From Phoronis australis (lineage: Eukaryota; Phoronida; Phoronidae): DNA of 64,000 nucleotides. Both the position numbers and the translations under genes were made by a program. Positions 1 to 11,589 of this stretch are shown one piece after another (within the stretch, counting starts at the first letter, position 1; each line of letters opens with the position of its first letter). A model generated the notes under the pieces. It saw only the letters and a list, made by a program, of their open reading frames with translations. It had not been told where the DNA came from and made no database searches. The stretch covers positions 474,404 to 538,403 of the forward strand of contig NMRA01000292.1 in NCBI GenBank assembly GCA_002633005.1. Reading direction: 5' to 3'.

Positions 1-161
1 GTTGGGAAAGACCCCTACCTGACAACATTAAATCAGAAACCAATGGAGGTGGAACGCAGAAGAATCAGAAGATGCTGTCTTCAGTCAAACCCGTAGCGCT
101 TACGACGATGACGCCCTGCTCGAACAGTCGTGTTCTGAGGAATCCGCAGGACACCATGTAG
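1..161 (+). CDS. SLC22-type transporter, 3' end of last exon (partial)
   Basis: Frame 3 is open from the window edge to a TAG at 159-161. It reads WERPLPDNIKSE and then a polar tail ending NPQDTM. The LPDNI block after a short linker matches the conserved end of SLC22 organic cation/anion transporters, where the last transmembrane helix is followed by PET-x-G-x-PLP-(D/E)-(T/N)-I. The tail would be the cytosolic C-terminus of a plasma-membrane, 12-helix MFS carrier. No acceptor site is visible, so the exon begins to the left of the window. The gene points toward another SLC22 gene on the opposite strand (1526-8408), so the two converge within 1.4 kb. The family call rests on a short motif plus the second SLC22 gene nearby, and the substrate cannot be told. 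Confidence 0.6.
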   Translation, partial: WERPLPDNIKSETNGGGTQKNQKMLSSVKPVALTTMTPCSNSRVLRNPQDTM

Positions 162-178
162 CATGTACTGGTCTACAC

Positions 179-318
179 ATAGGCGGATCCAAGGGGTCCG
201 GACCCCCTTTTCCCTTTATTTTAGTGATATCAAATTTATAATTTTCAAATTGTTGACTTGGTCTCCCTTTTAAAAAGTCCTTGACCGACCCCCCCTTAAA
301 ATTGTGGATCCGCCCCTG
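179..318. mobile_element. Short inverted-repeat element with GGCGGATCC ends (hAT-like MITE)
   Basis: The stretch starts AGGCGGATCCA (181-191) and ends TGGATCCGCCCCT (305-317), an inverted repeat bracketing about 115 bp of T-rich sequence with runs of C. Similar CAGTGGCGGATC-type ends recur near 3866, 6213, 43269-43443 and 47031-47313. Such ends are common on non-autonomous hAT-type elements in animals; the superfamily assignment is from memory of that terminal motif. No clear target-site duplication was found. Confidence 0.5.
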
Positions 319-554
319 CTACGTTTGATCTTGTGTAGTCGTAAAACTGAATATTGAAAATAGCCCATTTTCACTCAAAAAATGCGTCGTAAATGCACAC
401 CGCGGCATCATTCAGTTGCGTCTATATCATGCAAGTCTGTCATATTTAACAGTTAAAACTGGGTCTGACCAAGTCTAAATTTAAAGCTGGTTTAAGATCT
501 TAGTACAGGGCTAAAGAATATAGACCTCGTTGGTGAAATGAAAACTGACTTAGA

Positions 555-845
555 CCAGGTCGAAACTGGAGTTAAACCAGGTTTTACTAGACCATTGGTC
601 TAAAAGTTAATCCACCTTTATGAAATGCAGTCAGTGAGCACGATTTTGAGTATGAAATCTCGAGTATGAGTATGAGTCTGAGTACGGAGATTGGAGACCG
701 GGCCCAGGTCGAAACTGGAGTTAAACCAGGTTTTACTAGACCATTGGTCTAAAAGTTAATCCACCTTTATGAAATGCAGATTATCTTTAAACCTGGTCTA
801 AGTCCAATTTAAACCAGGTTTAACTTTAAACCACCTTTGTGAAAT
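555..845. repeat. 76-bp direct repeat pair in a region of degenerate TTAAACCAGGTTTAA motifs
   Basis: 555-630 and 704-779 are two near-identical 76-bp copies, both running from CCAGGTCGAAACTGG to GAAATGCAG and offset by 149 bp. Around them (480-545 and 783-845) are further degenerate, partly palindromic AAACCAGGTTTA / TTAAACCTGG blocks. A short GAGTATGAGTATGAG microsatellite lies between the copies at about 660-685. The structure looks like a decaying palindromic repeat. No exon is visible in 318-1525. Confidence 0.6.
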
Positions 846-1525
846 CGGCTGCTGGGTGTGGATAAATTCACCACTGTTTTTACTTGCCCGACCTTCACGA
901 TCACTAGCTATAATACAGCTTCTCAAGACGAATTTTCAATGTCCAAAGAGTACTCAAAACGGGGAAAATCTTCTCTGTCAACATTCACGTGTCGTGTCGT
1001 CCATGAAGCTAGGTGATGGTTTTCTATGTTATCGAAAAGTTCTATATGCGTTTCTAAAGTATTGTGCATTCACCCAACTCCATAGAAATACGTTATGGAT
1101 ACTCTCAAAACATCAAATATCCAGAATATGACATCACTCTACAAAAATCTTGATAACTCAGCCATGCAGGTGCTGGCCAATATTCATTAAACATTGGGAG
1201 ACACGCGCACACCATTATCGATCTAAAACCTTGAAAGTGGTTAACATTTTGTTTCTCCGGCCGTCTATTTGCGGTTGACTTACACAATTTGCCGTAATCC
1301 TAAATCAGCAGTATTATACTCATGTCCAGATTTTGCGAAGGAACACAAAATGTTTGCGAGGGAATGAAAAATTTTACGAGGGAACGCCATTTTGAAAATT
1401 ATTTTTAGCAACATGTTTCTATAGAAGCTCCATACCTTTCCATACAATAAGGCAATCTTCAGTCTAGAACTAAACGGAGTTTCAACTTTGTTGAAATTTG
1501 TAAACTGTTATGTGAACCGACTCAC

Positions 1526-4500
1526 CAGCATGCAGACTCCTAGTAGAAATCGCAGGACTATGAAAACAAAATAGTTATGGACAAAGACCATTGCAGTAGC
1601 GATTCCGATGGGAAAGTAGAGACTGAACAACAGAATTGGACGGCGTCCGTATTTATCCGAAAGGGGGCCCAGTGTTAACCCTCCAAACATCACTCCAACG
1701 AAAAACATGGCTGTTGCAATGTTCACGAGATAGGCATTGTCACAGACGAGGTTCCACTGTAAAACAAAAAAAAAACAAAAAGTTAAGTTGTTGTCCAGGC
1801 CAGTTTACTAACAGATAATCACACAGGTAGAGAGGGCGGGAGGGAAAATTGAATGACCGATGTTTACAAAAGCCGCATCAGACACTTTAATCATCAATTG
1901 AGCCTTTTCAACCAACATTTCACACTGACAGACCTTCTTTTTCGGAAACTCGTGGAGCAGTTTGACTTGAGTAAAAAATTACCACTGTGAAAGTTACTTC
2001 ACCCGTGAACAAGTCACATTTTGGGTTGCAGCTGCGTGCAGTAAAGCCTCACGTCACTGTCACGAGTAAGGTCCCCGCCGTTCGGTCTCCACAATTACTA
2101 TACCTTGACAATCGGGAGATGGGACTAAACTTACAACGGTCGGGACGATAATGTAACCAGACCTGTGACTGACGTAATCGTGTGCAACTCACATGTTGAT
2201 TTTGAAAGTCACCACTAGCAAGGAAATTGCGAAACGTTTGTTTTCGTACAGCTACAAGGTGCGAGTTATACACCAACCTTCGACAAAAGGAAAAATTCTA
2301 GGTAAACAATTCTGACTTTCATGTGCAGACACAATAACCACAAAATCCAGCTACCAATTCCCATAATCGCCGCTTGGAGCGCTGCTTCGGCATTTTCGTC
2401 GGATTCTCACCAAAAATATTATTCAACGCCTAGAGGCTAATTACCTTTTTATGAAGTTTGCCGGTTATTCGGTCAGTGTGGTCGTTTTTTAAAAGCTAAT
2501 GCAACACAGCACATCTGGAGCCGCCTCAGTGTGCTAATATCTATATACGCATGCTGGCTAATTTAAGAAATTCCTACTCAATCAGCTAAGACACACAAAA
2601 AATACTTCCTACAACTTTCGAGAAATCAAATCTTGTTATTTTAAAATATACAGTAAAATAGACGTCATGTATGATATTTTAGTGCAGGTGGCTAATTGCT
2701 ATATTGTATTCTGTAAAATAATAGGTCGAAGGTCAAAGTAGGTGAATTTAGGAATTAAGTTATCTCATTACGAATATCGCAGGATATATACGCTACAACA
2801 TATTTTGGAAGTCATTGCCTCTTATACATCCATTTACGAAAGTAGGCGTCAGAACCTGTACTAAAAGGCAAATTTGCTAGGTTCCTAGCGTGGACTCGGG
2901 AACATGAAACTGAAAACTACAAGGCCACGTGACTGTGGTCTTTCAACACAGCTGCATTCAGAACCCCAAAAAAAAACAATTTGACCTTTTCTCATAAGCG
3001 TTATATGAAGTATAGCCTTAGCACATTAAAATCGATGAACAGTGGCAACGCCAGAGCATTATTCAATATAGGAAAATAAGAACACGCACACAAGCAAGAC
3101 CGGGTGGTCGTTGCAAATTGTTTATTTACGACACGTTTGAGTGAATCTACCAAGATTTTTGCTTAAGATGAAAACGAGTTTAACATCATCTATTCAGTCT
3201 CCGGTAGATTTTGTCCATGGTGCCAGTGCTTTGTATATCAGAACGCAACTGGTTTTTTACGTATTCATGGTTATTTGGAAATTACATTTCTCCGTGTTGA
3301 TGACTGTTCTCCTGGCGTGAACTTACTATCCATTGAAAAATAGAAAGTGATGTAAACGGCCCCGCATTTGGACCCTCATCTGGATTCAGCTTTCCCTTCC
3401 ATTGAAGAAACTTAATGTCCTGGCCGTATTGAACGCGGTACGACGGCGCTGCACAGGTCATTCGTGTTTGGTTCAATGGAAGTGGATACTGAACCGATTA
3501 GACGTCGGCACGTTGTCGAACCGTTTACTTCACTTTGTTGTTCTATAGATTGAACATGCTCTCCAATGGAACATCAAGTAATCCTGGAAAATTTGTCTAC
3601 AAGATAACTAGGATTTATATTTGTACTAAACGTAACATCATAAACGGTTTCTTTCCCCTTTAAAAACAAGGGATCGCACCATTCGGAAAGCTACAAAAAT
3701 ACCCGAGGTGTACCGGATGGGCTCCTAGTGTACAATCAGGAATATGTCGGTATAGTAGTTGCAGTCTCAAATTAACCCTCTGGGATGTTTCACGTAAGTT
3801 ATGCGCATGAACGAAACTTAATCATTACAGCAATTCACGTAACTCTCCATTTCCATGGATAATACAGTGGCGGATCTANCCCTCGGGCCAGGACCCAAAA
3901 ATTAAAAAAAAAACAAAACAAAAGCGTCTCCAGCAAAACAAATATGGCACCGCAAACGTGTGTAAACCCCAAGTAAACCAGCTTGGAAAAAATTGAGAGG
4001 GGGGGTTCACTCTGAAAATATAGTTTTTTTGCATTGTGAATTGCTGAGTCTTTACGGCTCATCGGCAAAACGCGCAGGGATTTATTGTGCGCGCGCTTCC
4101 GTCGACACTTCTGAAGTAGCCAAGCATTTTAGATGGATTCACCGCTGAAAGAGCAGTTCTATAGCTGATTTCTTTAGGTAACTAGCTTCTTTACTCTAAG
4201 ATATGTTTTGATTTGATTAGGGGAAATACTGCGGTGCCGCAACCTTGATATTCAGGCGGATTGACGTGCAACGTTTTTACCTCATCTGTTATGCCGTGTC
4301 ATTATATTACACTCCACACGTTTGAAACTGATGTATAGTAAAGTTGTCTTGCGCAATATCATACAGTGTACATGTACATGTAATATTGTGTACATGTACA
4401 TGTAATATTTTTGAAAAAAAATCTTTTTCCGAAGAATTGCTATTGTGGCGGGCGCCGTGGTATGGTCGCGAGTCCGTTTGAAGACACACTCTATAACAAG

Positions 4501-7500
4501 TTATGTCTATACAAGGAATGACCAAGGGGGCACTCACATTGAGAAAGTGACCGCATTCGTGAAAAGTGTACAGTACCAGAAATTGCGGGGATGCTGTTCT
4601 TTCACAACAAAGTCTTGCGGGACTCGTGCGATGTTAAATAGGCCTCCTAAGGAGCCCTAGTTCCGACCTCAACACCTACCGTCTGTCTACCTGCAATAAG
4701 CACACTGCTGTCTTCTATACTGGGAATTTCCGCAGAAAGGCTCACCCGATGAAACGCTCATGCCCATGGGCATTTATTTGATATTAGTACTTCGGGTTTC
4801 AAGCGTTCAGACATTGGGACGTTTATTTCGAAAATTGCCAGAGATGCAAATAGGTTCTGGGATGCTTCGTCAAGGTTTGAAGTAGTCCATGATGAACGGA
4901 TCAAATTTAGTTGCGCATGTAAGTCTTTCGAATGGACTTCACAACCTCAAGGGTCTTAGTGTCAACTGAGCTGCGAAACGAGATGCTGACACTGTAGTGG
5001 CTTACAAGCTCATTGACACAACAGTTGACGAAGTGCAAGCGTTGGGAACAAACACTGAAGATATGTGGTAGAATGGTTCCAAGACAAGCAAATCATTGTA
5101 TCCGATATACAAATTCCTCGGCAGTCTAGACAACAGAAGGATAGGACTAACGTATGAGTAACCACTGGGGATTGAAATTTTAGATAGGTTTTCAATTCAA
5201 AATTTTTACATAGTACACTTTAGGTCTCGCGACGGACCAGGCCAGATTGATTTGTGTAGATGTTGAGTTTCAGTGTATTTCTGGTCCCTCGGCGAACTAG
5301 TCTTGTGGTTTTTTTTTCCAAAGTGTGCTTTGTAAAACTATTTATCTCAGTCAGTACTGTTTGGTCCCGCGACAGATCGACTATTTGTATAGGGATAATA
5401 AGCACAGGTGTCTCGTGACGGACCAGGTCAGCTTTTTGTGTACTCTCAGTGTACATCTGGTCCCTCTGCAAACTAGTCCAGTGTATCTTTTCACCACTGT
5501 GCACAGGATGTTTTGGTTTCGTGAAACTGTTTTCAGATGATTTGTTTCCTGATAGATTTGACGTTTTTCAATTGTTGTCAACGTGATTCAGCTTAATAAA
5601 GTGATACCTAATTATTTATTGTCGCTTTTAATAATAGACTATGAGTTGAGAGCACCATCGTTCGCCAGTTTTTCTCGTAACGAGACAGAACACATGTTTA
5701 TTTCCGGACTAACAGTACAGGTCTTCGTTCTTAAACAACTTGAGGCTGCTGTTACGCGATCATCTGATATTCAAGTTTTTACGCCCCGTCGGTGCTCCTT
5801 AATTATGCTCTTGAATATTTGGAAATTGTTTTAACCCCTGTATACACACCACACTTTTTCGTATACGATTTTTCGTATGCTAAAAAAGGTGTGTGTAAGC
5901 AGATGTTCCAACAAAAATTTTTGCTGGTGGCGTGACTCATACCCAGATGTGCACAATATGGTTTCACGAAACTTATGTGCCAAGTTCATGTGACGAAATC
6001 GAGAAGGGTTTTTAATTATCTTAAGAAAAACTTCAGAGACATGTTAAGTGCCAGAAACTTACCATGATGCATGGAAATTTCACTATTTGGCTACAAAAAC
6101 AAAAAAATATCTTACACGGGAGGGGAAACCCCCCTCCCGACCTCCCCTCGCTCGGCCCCACGCGCCTATGATTCGACCTTGCCGGGAATCCTACCCCCCC
6201 CTTGCTGAAAACGTAGATCCGCCACTGTAATATCGTTTAATGCGCCTGTATACCCATGTGATAGCAGACTTAAACAAGATTTAGCAAAAAGACGTTAACA
6301 AGAATAATCTCATTGGCCGCTGCCATTATCGTGTCATAACCGTAGCCACACCTAGCGGGTTTGTGCTCCGACGAGGTACGGAAGTAGCGTCAGCTAAAAG
6401 CTTGACGCGGGAGCTGCAATTTAGTAATCTCTCTTGATAAACATGCTCGTTCTGTGCACTAAAATTCTGGTTTACGGTCAACTCAACACGATACTTATAC
6501 CACTGTAGCACGACCAGTCCGAAAGTTTTTGTAATTTAGTCTTTATTTGTCCGATACTTACCTTGCCCCACGTTACAAACGAGTAGAAGAACCAATCAAA
6601 TAATCGTCAATAGTGGTCTCCTGCTTTTTCAACAAAGGCGTCGGTCATTGACTTTACAACGCAACGGTCGTGACAGGCGGCTACCGGAGATTTCCGATAA
6701 ATCGACCAAAACCACAAAGAACACATGGAATTTTTAAAAGGAGGAAGAAATAGCGCGTATGCAACGAAATATAACTTGAAAGAAAAATTCTTGTTTCCGA
6801 AACAGCGCTGAAGGCGCTTTTTCGGGAACAAAAAGTGACTTCAAGGAATCAGCGTCACCCGTGCCGCTTTATCGGAAATCTTCAGCACAGCCACGTAAAC
6901 CAGGAGCTCTTCACAGAACTCTGGCTTCATGTTGAACACCAACGCTAACGTGTGAGTCGACAGATGTCACAGGTAAATGCCTTGGTTCATTTACTCTGGC
7001 CACATGGTGGATTTGTGGTGAAAATTTTTAAGTTGCTGCATTTTTGTTCGTTTTTTTTAGTAGGCGGCTGCACTTGCGGTGGACGAAAAAGACGAAAATG
7101 TTAACTTTGGAATCGGCTTTACTGGACTATGTTTAAGGTTTTTGAAGTCTTTGGCCCAGTAGAGTCTTCAGGTTTTCAATGTTTGTACACCCTTCGTAAC
7201 AGAGGTGCAGCTGCCTAGACATTTTTCAAAACCAAAACCAGCAAAAACTGTTGAGTTCCCATGCGGGCACCCAGCCTAAGATATATGGGGCTCGTATTTT
7301 TGACAGGGTGCACCTTTTACTAATAAAAACGGGGACTAAAAAAACGGGGTACTACGTTCAGAGCTATAAATTGTGCATTCGCGCCTTTTTAATGGACTTT
7401 TGTCTCGTTTTCTCGGACTTTTTTGTTTCTCTAAAGCGGACCNGGACTTTTTTTGTTTCTCTAAAGCGGACCTTTTTGCCCACTTCGCCAAATGGGGAGG

Positions 7501-8408
7501 GGCTCGTTCGAGCCCCCCCCCTCCCTGGTGCGTGCATGGTGCCATAGCGATTATTTTTTCTTGCATGAACTACTTTTAAACAGGGCAAGCCGAAATCGCA
7601 AACCTCAAATCGTAATAAATCAAGTTAGCGGAGATGATTTTTTTAAGTTAAAGCCACCAGTGAACTTCATTCAGTCCATGGTTCAGTCGTGTACATGTAT
7701 AGTCAGGAACACGGCAGCTAGGGTTTCAACCCAAGAACAAAACTGAATAAACAGTGACGGCGCGGAATGGACTCGCATTTTATGCCTGACTAGTTTCAGC
7801 TGGATCGGCACACCGAATTGGAAATTTTATAGTAAAACTGACCCTTTTGTTAAACGTAGCGCAAAACTATATATTGACTTAGCAAATGGTGGTAAGTATA
7901 TGTCTCTTCAGTTAGGCCTACTCATCAGAGTATAATAACGTCAGGCTTCACGTTAAATTATGTTGTCAGTATATTTTGGGGAAATGCGTGGATAGGACTG
8001 TAAATTGAAATTAGATATTTGATGCTTTGAAAGCCAGTTGTTCGTACTGAGACAGGTGCTAATCAGCTACGTAACGAAAATACTTACCTCAGTCACAATA
8101 GTCAGGGCATCATCTTCGTAATGCCAGCCCATAGGACATGCAACAGTTTCGTTGGTAGTCGACGAAAAGCCTTTGTAAGCATAACATTTGCTGTGTGTGA
8201 CACCATCATCTCCTGAGCTGACAGGTAAACTTCGGTTGATCGACAGCCCGTCAGGAACAAAACAACGATGCGGAGGTTCTGCACCGAAAAACGCCATGAC
8301 AAGTATGTTATTGCTTACCGGAATCCAATTCAAAAACAGTAAGCAATATACTAGCACATGGTATAAGCCTGGTTGGCCTAGTTTGAGAAACAGCTTGTCC
8401 AGCTCCAT
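1526..8408 (-). CDS. SLC22-type organic ion transporter, first two coding exons only
   Basis: Exon 1 (8408-8088, 107 codons) begins MELDKLFLKLGQPGLYHVL, the usual SLC22 start. It contains TM1 (about residues 14-40), then the large extracellular loop with its cysteines and sequons (NRS, NET), and ends TIVTE. Its donor is GTAAGT at 8087-8082. Exon 2 (1756-1526, 77 codons) follows a T-rich tract ending ACAG and reads WNLVCDN, then TM2, the MFS signature GPLSDKYGRRP, TM3 and TM4. Its donor is GTGAGT at 1525-1520. Joined in phase 0 the junction TIVTE/WNLVCD is the family's hallmark TEW-(D/N)-LVCD. These 184 residues cover only about a third of a normal (~550 aa) carrier. I found no later exons between 1525 and the converging SLC22 end at 161. 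The gene is therefore either truncated or interleaved with its neighbour. Family assignment is firm; functionality is not. Confidence 0.85.
5221..5580. repeat. Tandem repeat, about 188-bp period, two degenerate copies
   Basis: GGTCTCGCGACGGACCAGG at 5222 recurs as TGTCTCGTGACGGACCAGG near 5410. Each is followed about 45-60 bp later by CTGGTCCCTC-(G/T)-GC-(G/A)-AACTAGTC (about 5281 and 5457). A diverged extra half-unit (GGTCCCGCGACAGATCG) sits near 5368. Open reading in any frame here is a by-product of the repeat. Confidence 0.5.
7415..7472. repeat. 28-bp perfect tandem duplication with an N at the junction
   Basis: GGACTTTTTTGTTTCTCTAA continues to CGGACC in both copies. The first ends at 7442, an ambiguous N follows at 7443, and the second runs to 7472 with one extra T. 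The position of the N makes a read-joining artefact as likely as a real duplication. Confidence 0.6.
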
Positions 8409-8703
8409 CGTTGATACAGCAGGATGGCCGCGGGCTCACCCGATAACTCACATACAGCCACACAAGTAAATTATAGTATTGACGCGACTGCCTTCATGTA
8501 TCAGCTATACACGACGATCCTGGCTCACGTGACCAATAAGTAGAGCACCTTCATGAACAATACACAGTACGACTGACACGATGGGCGACAACTAGAATGA
8601 AGCAATTATAATAAACATAAATTGTATGCATATGGTTTATCACATAACAGCTGAAAACTCTTACTGTAATCTTTGTCCGACAGAACACAGCGAGTTCAAG
8701 TTA

Positions 8704-8762
8704 GTACAACCAATGAGCTAAATTCATAGGTACAACCAATGAGCTAAATTCATAGGTACAAC
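8704..8762. repeat. 26-bp tandem repeat, two copies and a stub
   Basis: GTACAACCAATGAGCTAAAT followed by TCATAG is repeated exactly at 8704-8729 and 8730-8755, with a third start (GTACAACC) at 8756. It lies upstream of the SLC22-like first coding exon. Nothing else recognisable lies in 8409-8857. Confidence 0.85.
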
Positions 8763-8858
8763 CTTCGGCGAAGTGAAAATACTTACTCGGGATCAGTGAC
8801 CGAGGTTAATAACATGACCCGGTAAAACGCGTGTACTATTAAGGTCACTGCCTATATT

Positions 8859-9524
8859 CGTTACCGAGGGCCACGTTTCTTTTAATATCTTTTGAAATAT
8901 TGATTGTCAGTATGTAAAACCATATATTTTTCGAATCCTGGATAAACAGGGAAGTCGATAATGTGAACGAAAGTGTTGCTTGAACGTTTGCAATCACGTG
9001 ACCACGTTTTTTCGTAAAGAATCACGATTCTCCATGCAGACCGCCATATCTACCACAGGACTCATTTTTTCCTAAGATGGTAGTAAATTCTGCTTATTTT
9101 GTCTATTAGCTGCAAAATGGTGTCTGGGAATTTTTAAGGCCTTTGAGCTCGAGATCTCGATTGTCAAAAGACCTCGACTTTCCTTAAAAAGTTCGAAGGT
9201 CTTGATTTCTTGACAGCCGAGTTCTCGGGATCGAAGGCCTTAAAAAATCCCAAACACCTATTTGTAGCTAACAGACTACATAAACGTAATTTATTATCCT
9301 CTTAGGAAAACATGAGACCCGTGAAAGTTATGGCGGTCTCCATGGAAAAGCGTGATTTTGCGGAAAAAAACGTGGTCACGTGATTGAAAACGTTCGACCA
9401 ACACTTTCGTTCACATTATTGACTTCCCTGATTATCAAGGATTCGAAAAATATATGGATTTACCTACTGATAATCAACATTTCAAAAGATATTAAAGATT
9501 AAAGCAAACGTGGCCCTCGATAAA
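8859..9524. mobile_element. 665-bp foldback element (near-complete palindrome)
   Basis: The left arm (about 8859-9180) and right arm (about 9190-9524) are imperfect reverse complements over their whole length, with the centre near 9186. Matching blocks include CGAGGGCCACGTTT / AAACGTGGCCCTCG at the ends, ATATTTTTCGAATCCTGGAT / ATCAAGGATTCGAAAAATAT, GTGAACGAAAGTGTTG / CAACACTTTCGTTCAC, and AATCACGTGACCACGTTTTTT / AAAAAACGTGGTCACGTGATT. No reading frame of interest lies inside. The structure suits a foldback or long-TIR MITE. If transcribed it would form one long hairpin. Confidence 0.8.
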
Positions 9525-10039
9525 GAAGGTAGAGAGTGACATGTAGGTGTAAATTCAACCATTGCATAACAAGGAGTTGACAATACTGTATTGTGTTTAA
9601 CCCGGGTATAAATGTTATTCGAAGTAAGCTAAACGGCGCTATAGTAGCTGGTCTATTTGATATCAATCACACGGAAGTAAATACAATTTCATTTTATCTT
9701 CGGTATTACGTTCACTTTTACTTGTTTTTCAAAAGTAAAAGTATGTCAGACGTTGACTGAGGGTTTGTTCAAAAGGCAGCTATGCTTTGTGATTGCACGT
9801 GGATAGAGAGAGAATGATCAAATCCAGTAATTGATTGTTTAAATGATAACCACTAATTGAAACAAGTGATACCTGCTAATTAATTATAATAACAACGAAG
9901 AAAATCAACTACGCCCTCTGTAAGGATTACTTCAATCAATTAACTACAAATAATCAAACGTCTTATCTGCTATGGTTGCAATGAGCAGTTAGATTGCGGC
10001 CGCGGCCAATTTGCACTCCCAAAATATTAAAATCTAGAG

Positions 10040-10620
10040 GTAGGGCAGGCTTGGTAGCATTTTTAGTTAGATATTGTATGTAGGCCAAGTGGTTTGTTTG
10101 TATTGTTTGTATTTGTGAACATGCTGAGAATTAAAAAAAAACACTTTCTTGGCTGTAGTTGCACTCTTCTTCAAGATGGTGGCGCCCTGTTGCAGTTGTG
10201 CATTGCTGTGTAGCAACTGAGAAATTGGCCGCGATTTCAGGTAGCCCTCAAACAAGCCACATTTGCAAAAAAAAACTAGTTAGTTGACAGTACTTTTGGA
10301 CCACATTTTTGGAATCGGTAGGAAATTTGCTTTCGGAATCTAATGTTGACTTTAGTCGAGCATCGGCAGGGAAGTGGTGGTTTTGGGGTGAAAAGTGCCG
10401 ATTTTGCATTGTTGTCCTTATTTTTCTTAGTCTAGCTTGGTTTCCACTGGGAGTGAAAGTGTCAAAAATACAAGAGAGAACAAAGTTTCTGTGCTCATCT
10501 GTAGGGCTTGTGATGTGAAATGACTCAAAACTTTTCTTTATTTGCATGTAGTTTTTGACAGAGTGAAGAAAGGGTGAAGAGTGCATTGACGTGTGTTCTG
10601 ATAGGCAAATCCCTGTGAGA
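10040..10620 (-). repeat. Dispersed ~600-bp repeat, copy A
   Basis: On the minus strand this stretch shares two blocks with 43540-43800, 48270-48700 and 53960-54690. The first reads, after translation, SPFLHSVxNxMQ ... FHITSPTDEHRNF ... FTPSxxQARLRK (10586-10430). The second reads FEGYLKSRPISQLLHSNAQL (10255-10190). The same order of blocks is seen in copy D. Frames are shared only in part, so I treat it as a mobile or satellite-like repeat rather than a gene; its class is unknown. Confidence 0.55.
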
Positions 10621-10740
10621 ACTGTTCAGTGCCTCCTATCCAAGCTGTAAGTCTCGACACTCGTTGGGTGACAGTCCTGTCGGTCGAACCTCGAACTAAC
10701 ACACACTGTACTGAGACAGTGTACTTGCTGGTAACAATCC

Positions 10741-10836
10741 CTCGTGACGCAACACTTGCATGCAGTATCTTCTACCCACGATTCCTCTTGCATTCTCTCG
10801 TGACGTAACACTTGCAACCAGTATCTTGCTACCCAC
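10741..10836. repeat. Two ~40-bp direct repeats, 56 bp apart
   Basis: CTCGTGACGCAACACTTGCA at 10741 recurs as CTCGTGACGTAACACTTGCA at 10797. Both continue with CCAGTATCTT...CTACCCAC-type sequence. The pair directly abuts the 376-bp tandem duplication that starts at 10837. Confidence 0.7.
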
Positions 10837-11589
10837 AATGCAAGTGACAAGCTCTTAGTTAACTCCCTGTTCGTAAACCCTTGCCCTTGCCAAGATCCGC
10901 TTTAGAATCTACCACGAGATGGCGCTGTTGTACAATTTCTTTTCTACACTGCAAGTCTTCCGCTTCAAGTATTAAATCCCAACTGGGAATTTTCTAGACT
11001 TCTGCCCAAATTATAATGATGTAGTTACTTAACGATTGCCTAATAAAAACCACATGATCATATCTAATCATATCGTTGGCTGTTACGATCTGATCTCAGA
11101 AGTTTCTAGAATCTTTAGAGTGCATTGACCCCAGAACTAAAGTGGTAAACATCTTCTAAAAACAGATGTTGACGTCAAAAATACATTTAAACAAGTTTGA
11201 CCTCACGGTTTTAATGCAAGTGACAAGCTCTTAGTTAACTCCCTGTTCGTTAACCCTTGCCCTTGCCAAGATCCGCTTTAGAATCTACCACGGGATGGCG
11301 CTGTTGTACAATTTCTTTTCTACACTGCAAGTCTTCCGCTTCAAGTATTAAATCCCTTCTGGGTATTTTCTAGACTTCTACCCAAATTATAATGATGTAG
11401 TTACTGAACGATTGGCTAATAAAAACCAAATAATCATATCTAATCATATCGTTGGCTGTTACGATCTGATCTCAGAAGTTTCTAGAATCTTTAGAGTGCA
11501 TTAACCCCAGAACTAAAGTGGTAAACATCTTCTAAAAATAGATGTTGACGTCAAAAATACATTTAAACAAGTTTGACCCCACGGTTTTA
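10837..11589. repeat. 376-bp tandem duplication
   Basis: 10837-11212 and 11213-11589 are two copies of one unit differing at scattered bases (for example CCACGAGATGG versus CCACGGGATGG). Both begin AATGCAAGTGACAAGCTC and end CACGGTTTTA. The high identity indicates a recent duplication. No coding sequence was recognised in it. Confidence 0.9.

Larger units (their letters stand above)
1757..8087 (-). other. 6.3-kb intron of the SLC22-like gene, repeat-bearing
   Basis: No additional SLC22 exon was recognised here. The intron holds a perfect 22-bp tandem duplication (4366-4387 and 4388-4409), a solo CAGTGGCGGATCT end at about 3866 with an ambiguous base at 3879, a solo AGATCCGCCACTG end at about 6213-6230, a two-copy ~188-bp tandem repeat (5221-5580), and a 28-bp tandem duplication with an N between its copies (7415-7472). 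The remainder is AT-rich sequence with nothing I can name. Confidence 0.5.

Noticed and set aside
3282-3476. 64-codon minus-strand frame (MNQTRMTCAAPSYRV...)
   Set aside because: It lies in the SLC22-like intron on the same strand but matches no SLC22 segment and has no paired splice sites.
5220-5581. Overlapping open frames on both strands rich in LVRRGT/TSLQRDQ
   Set aside because: Explained by the two-copy ~188-bp tandem repeat.
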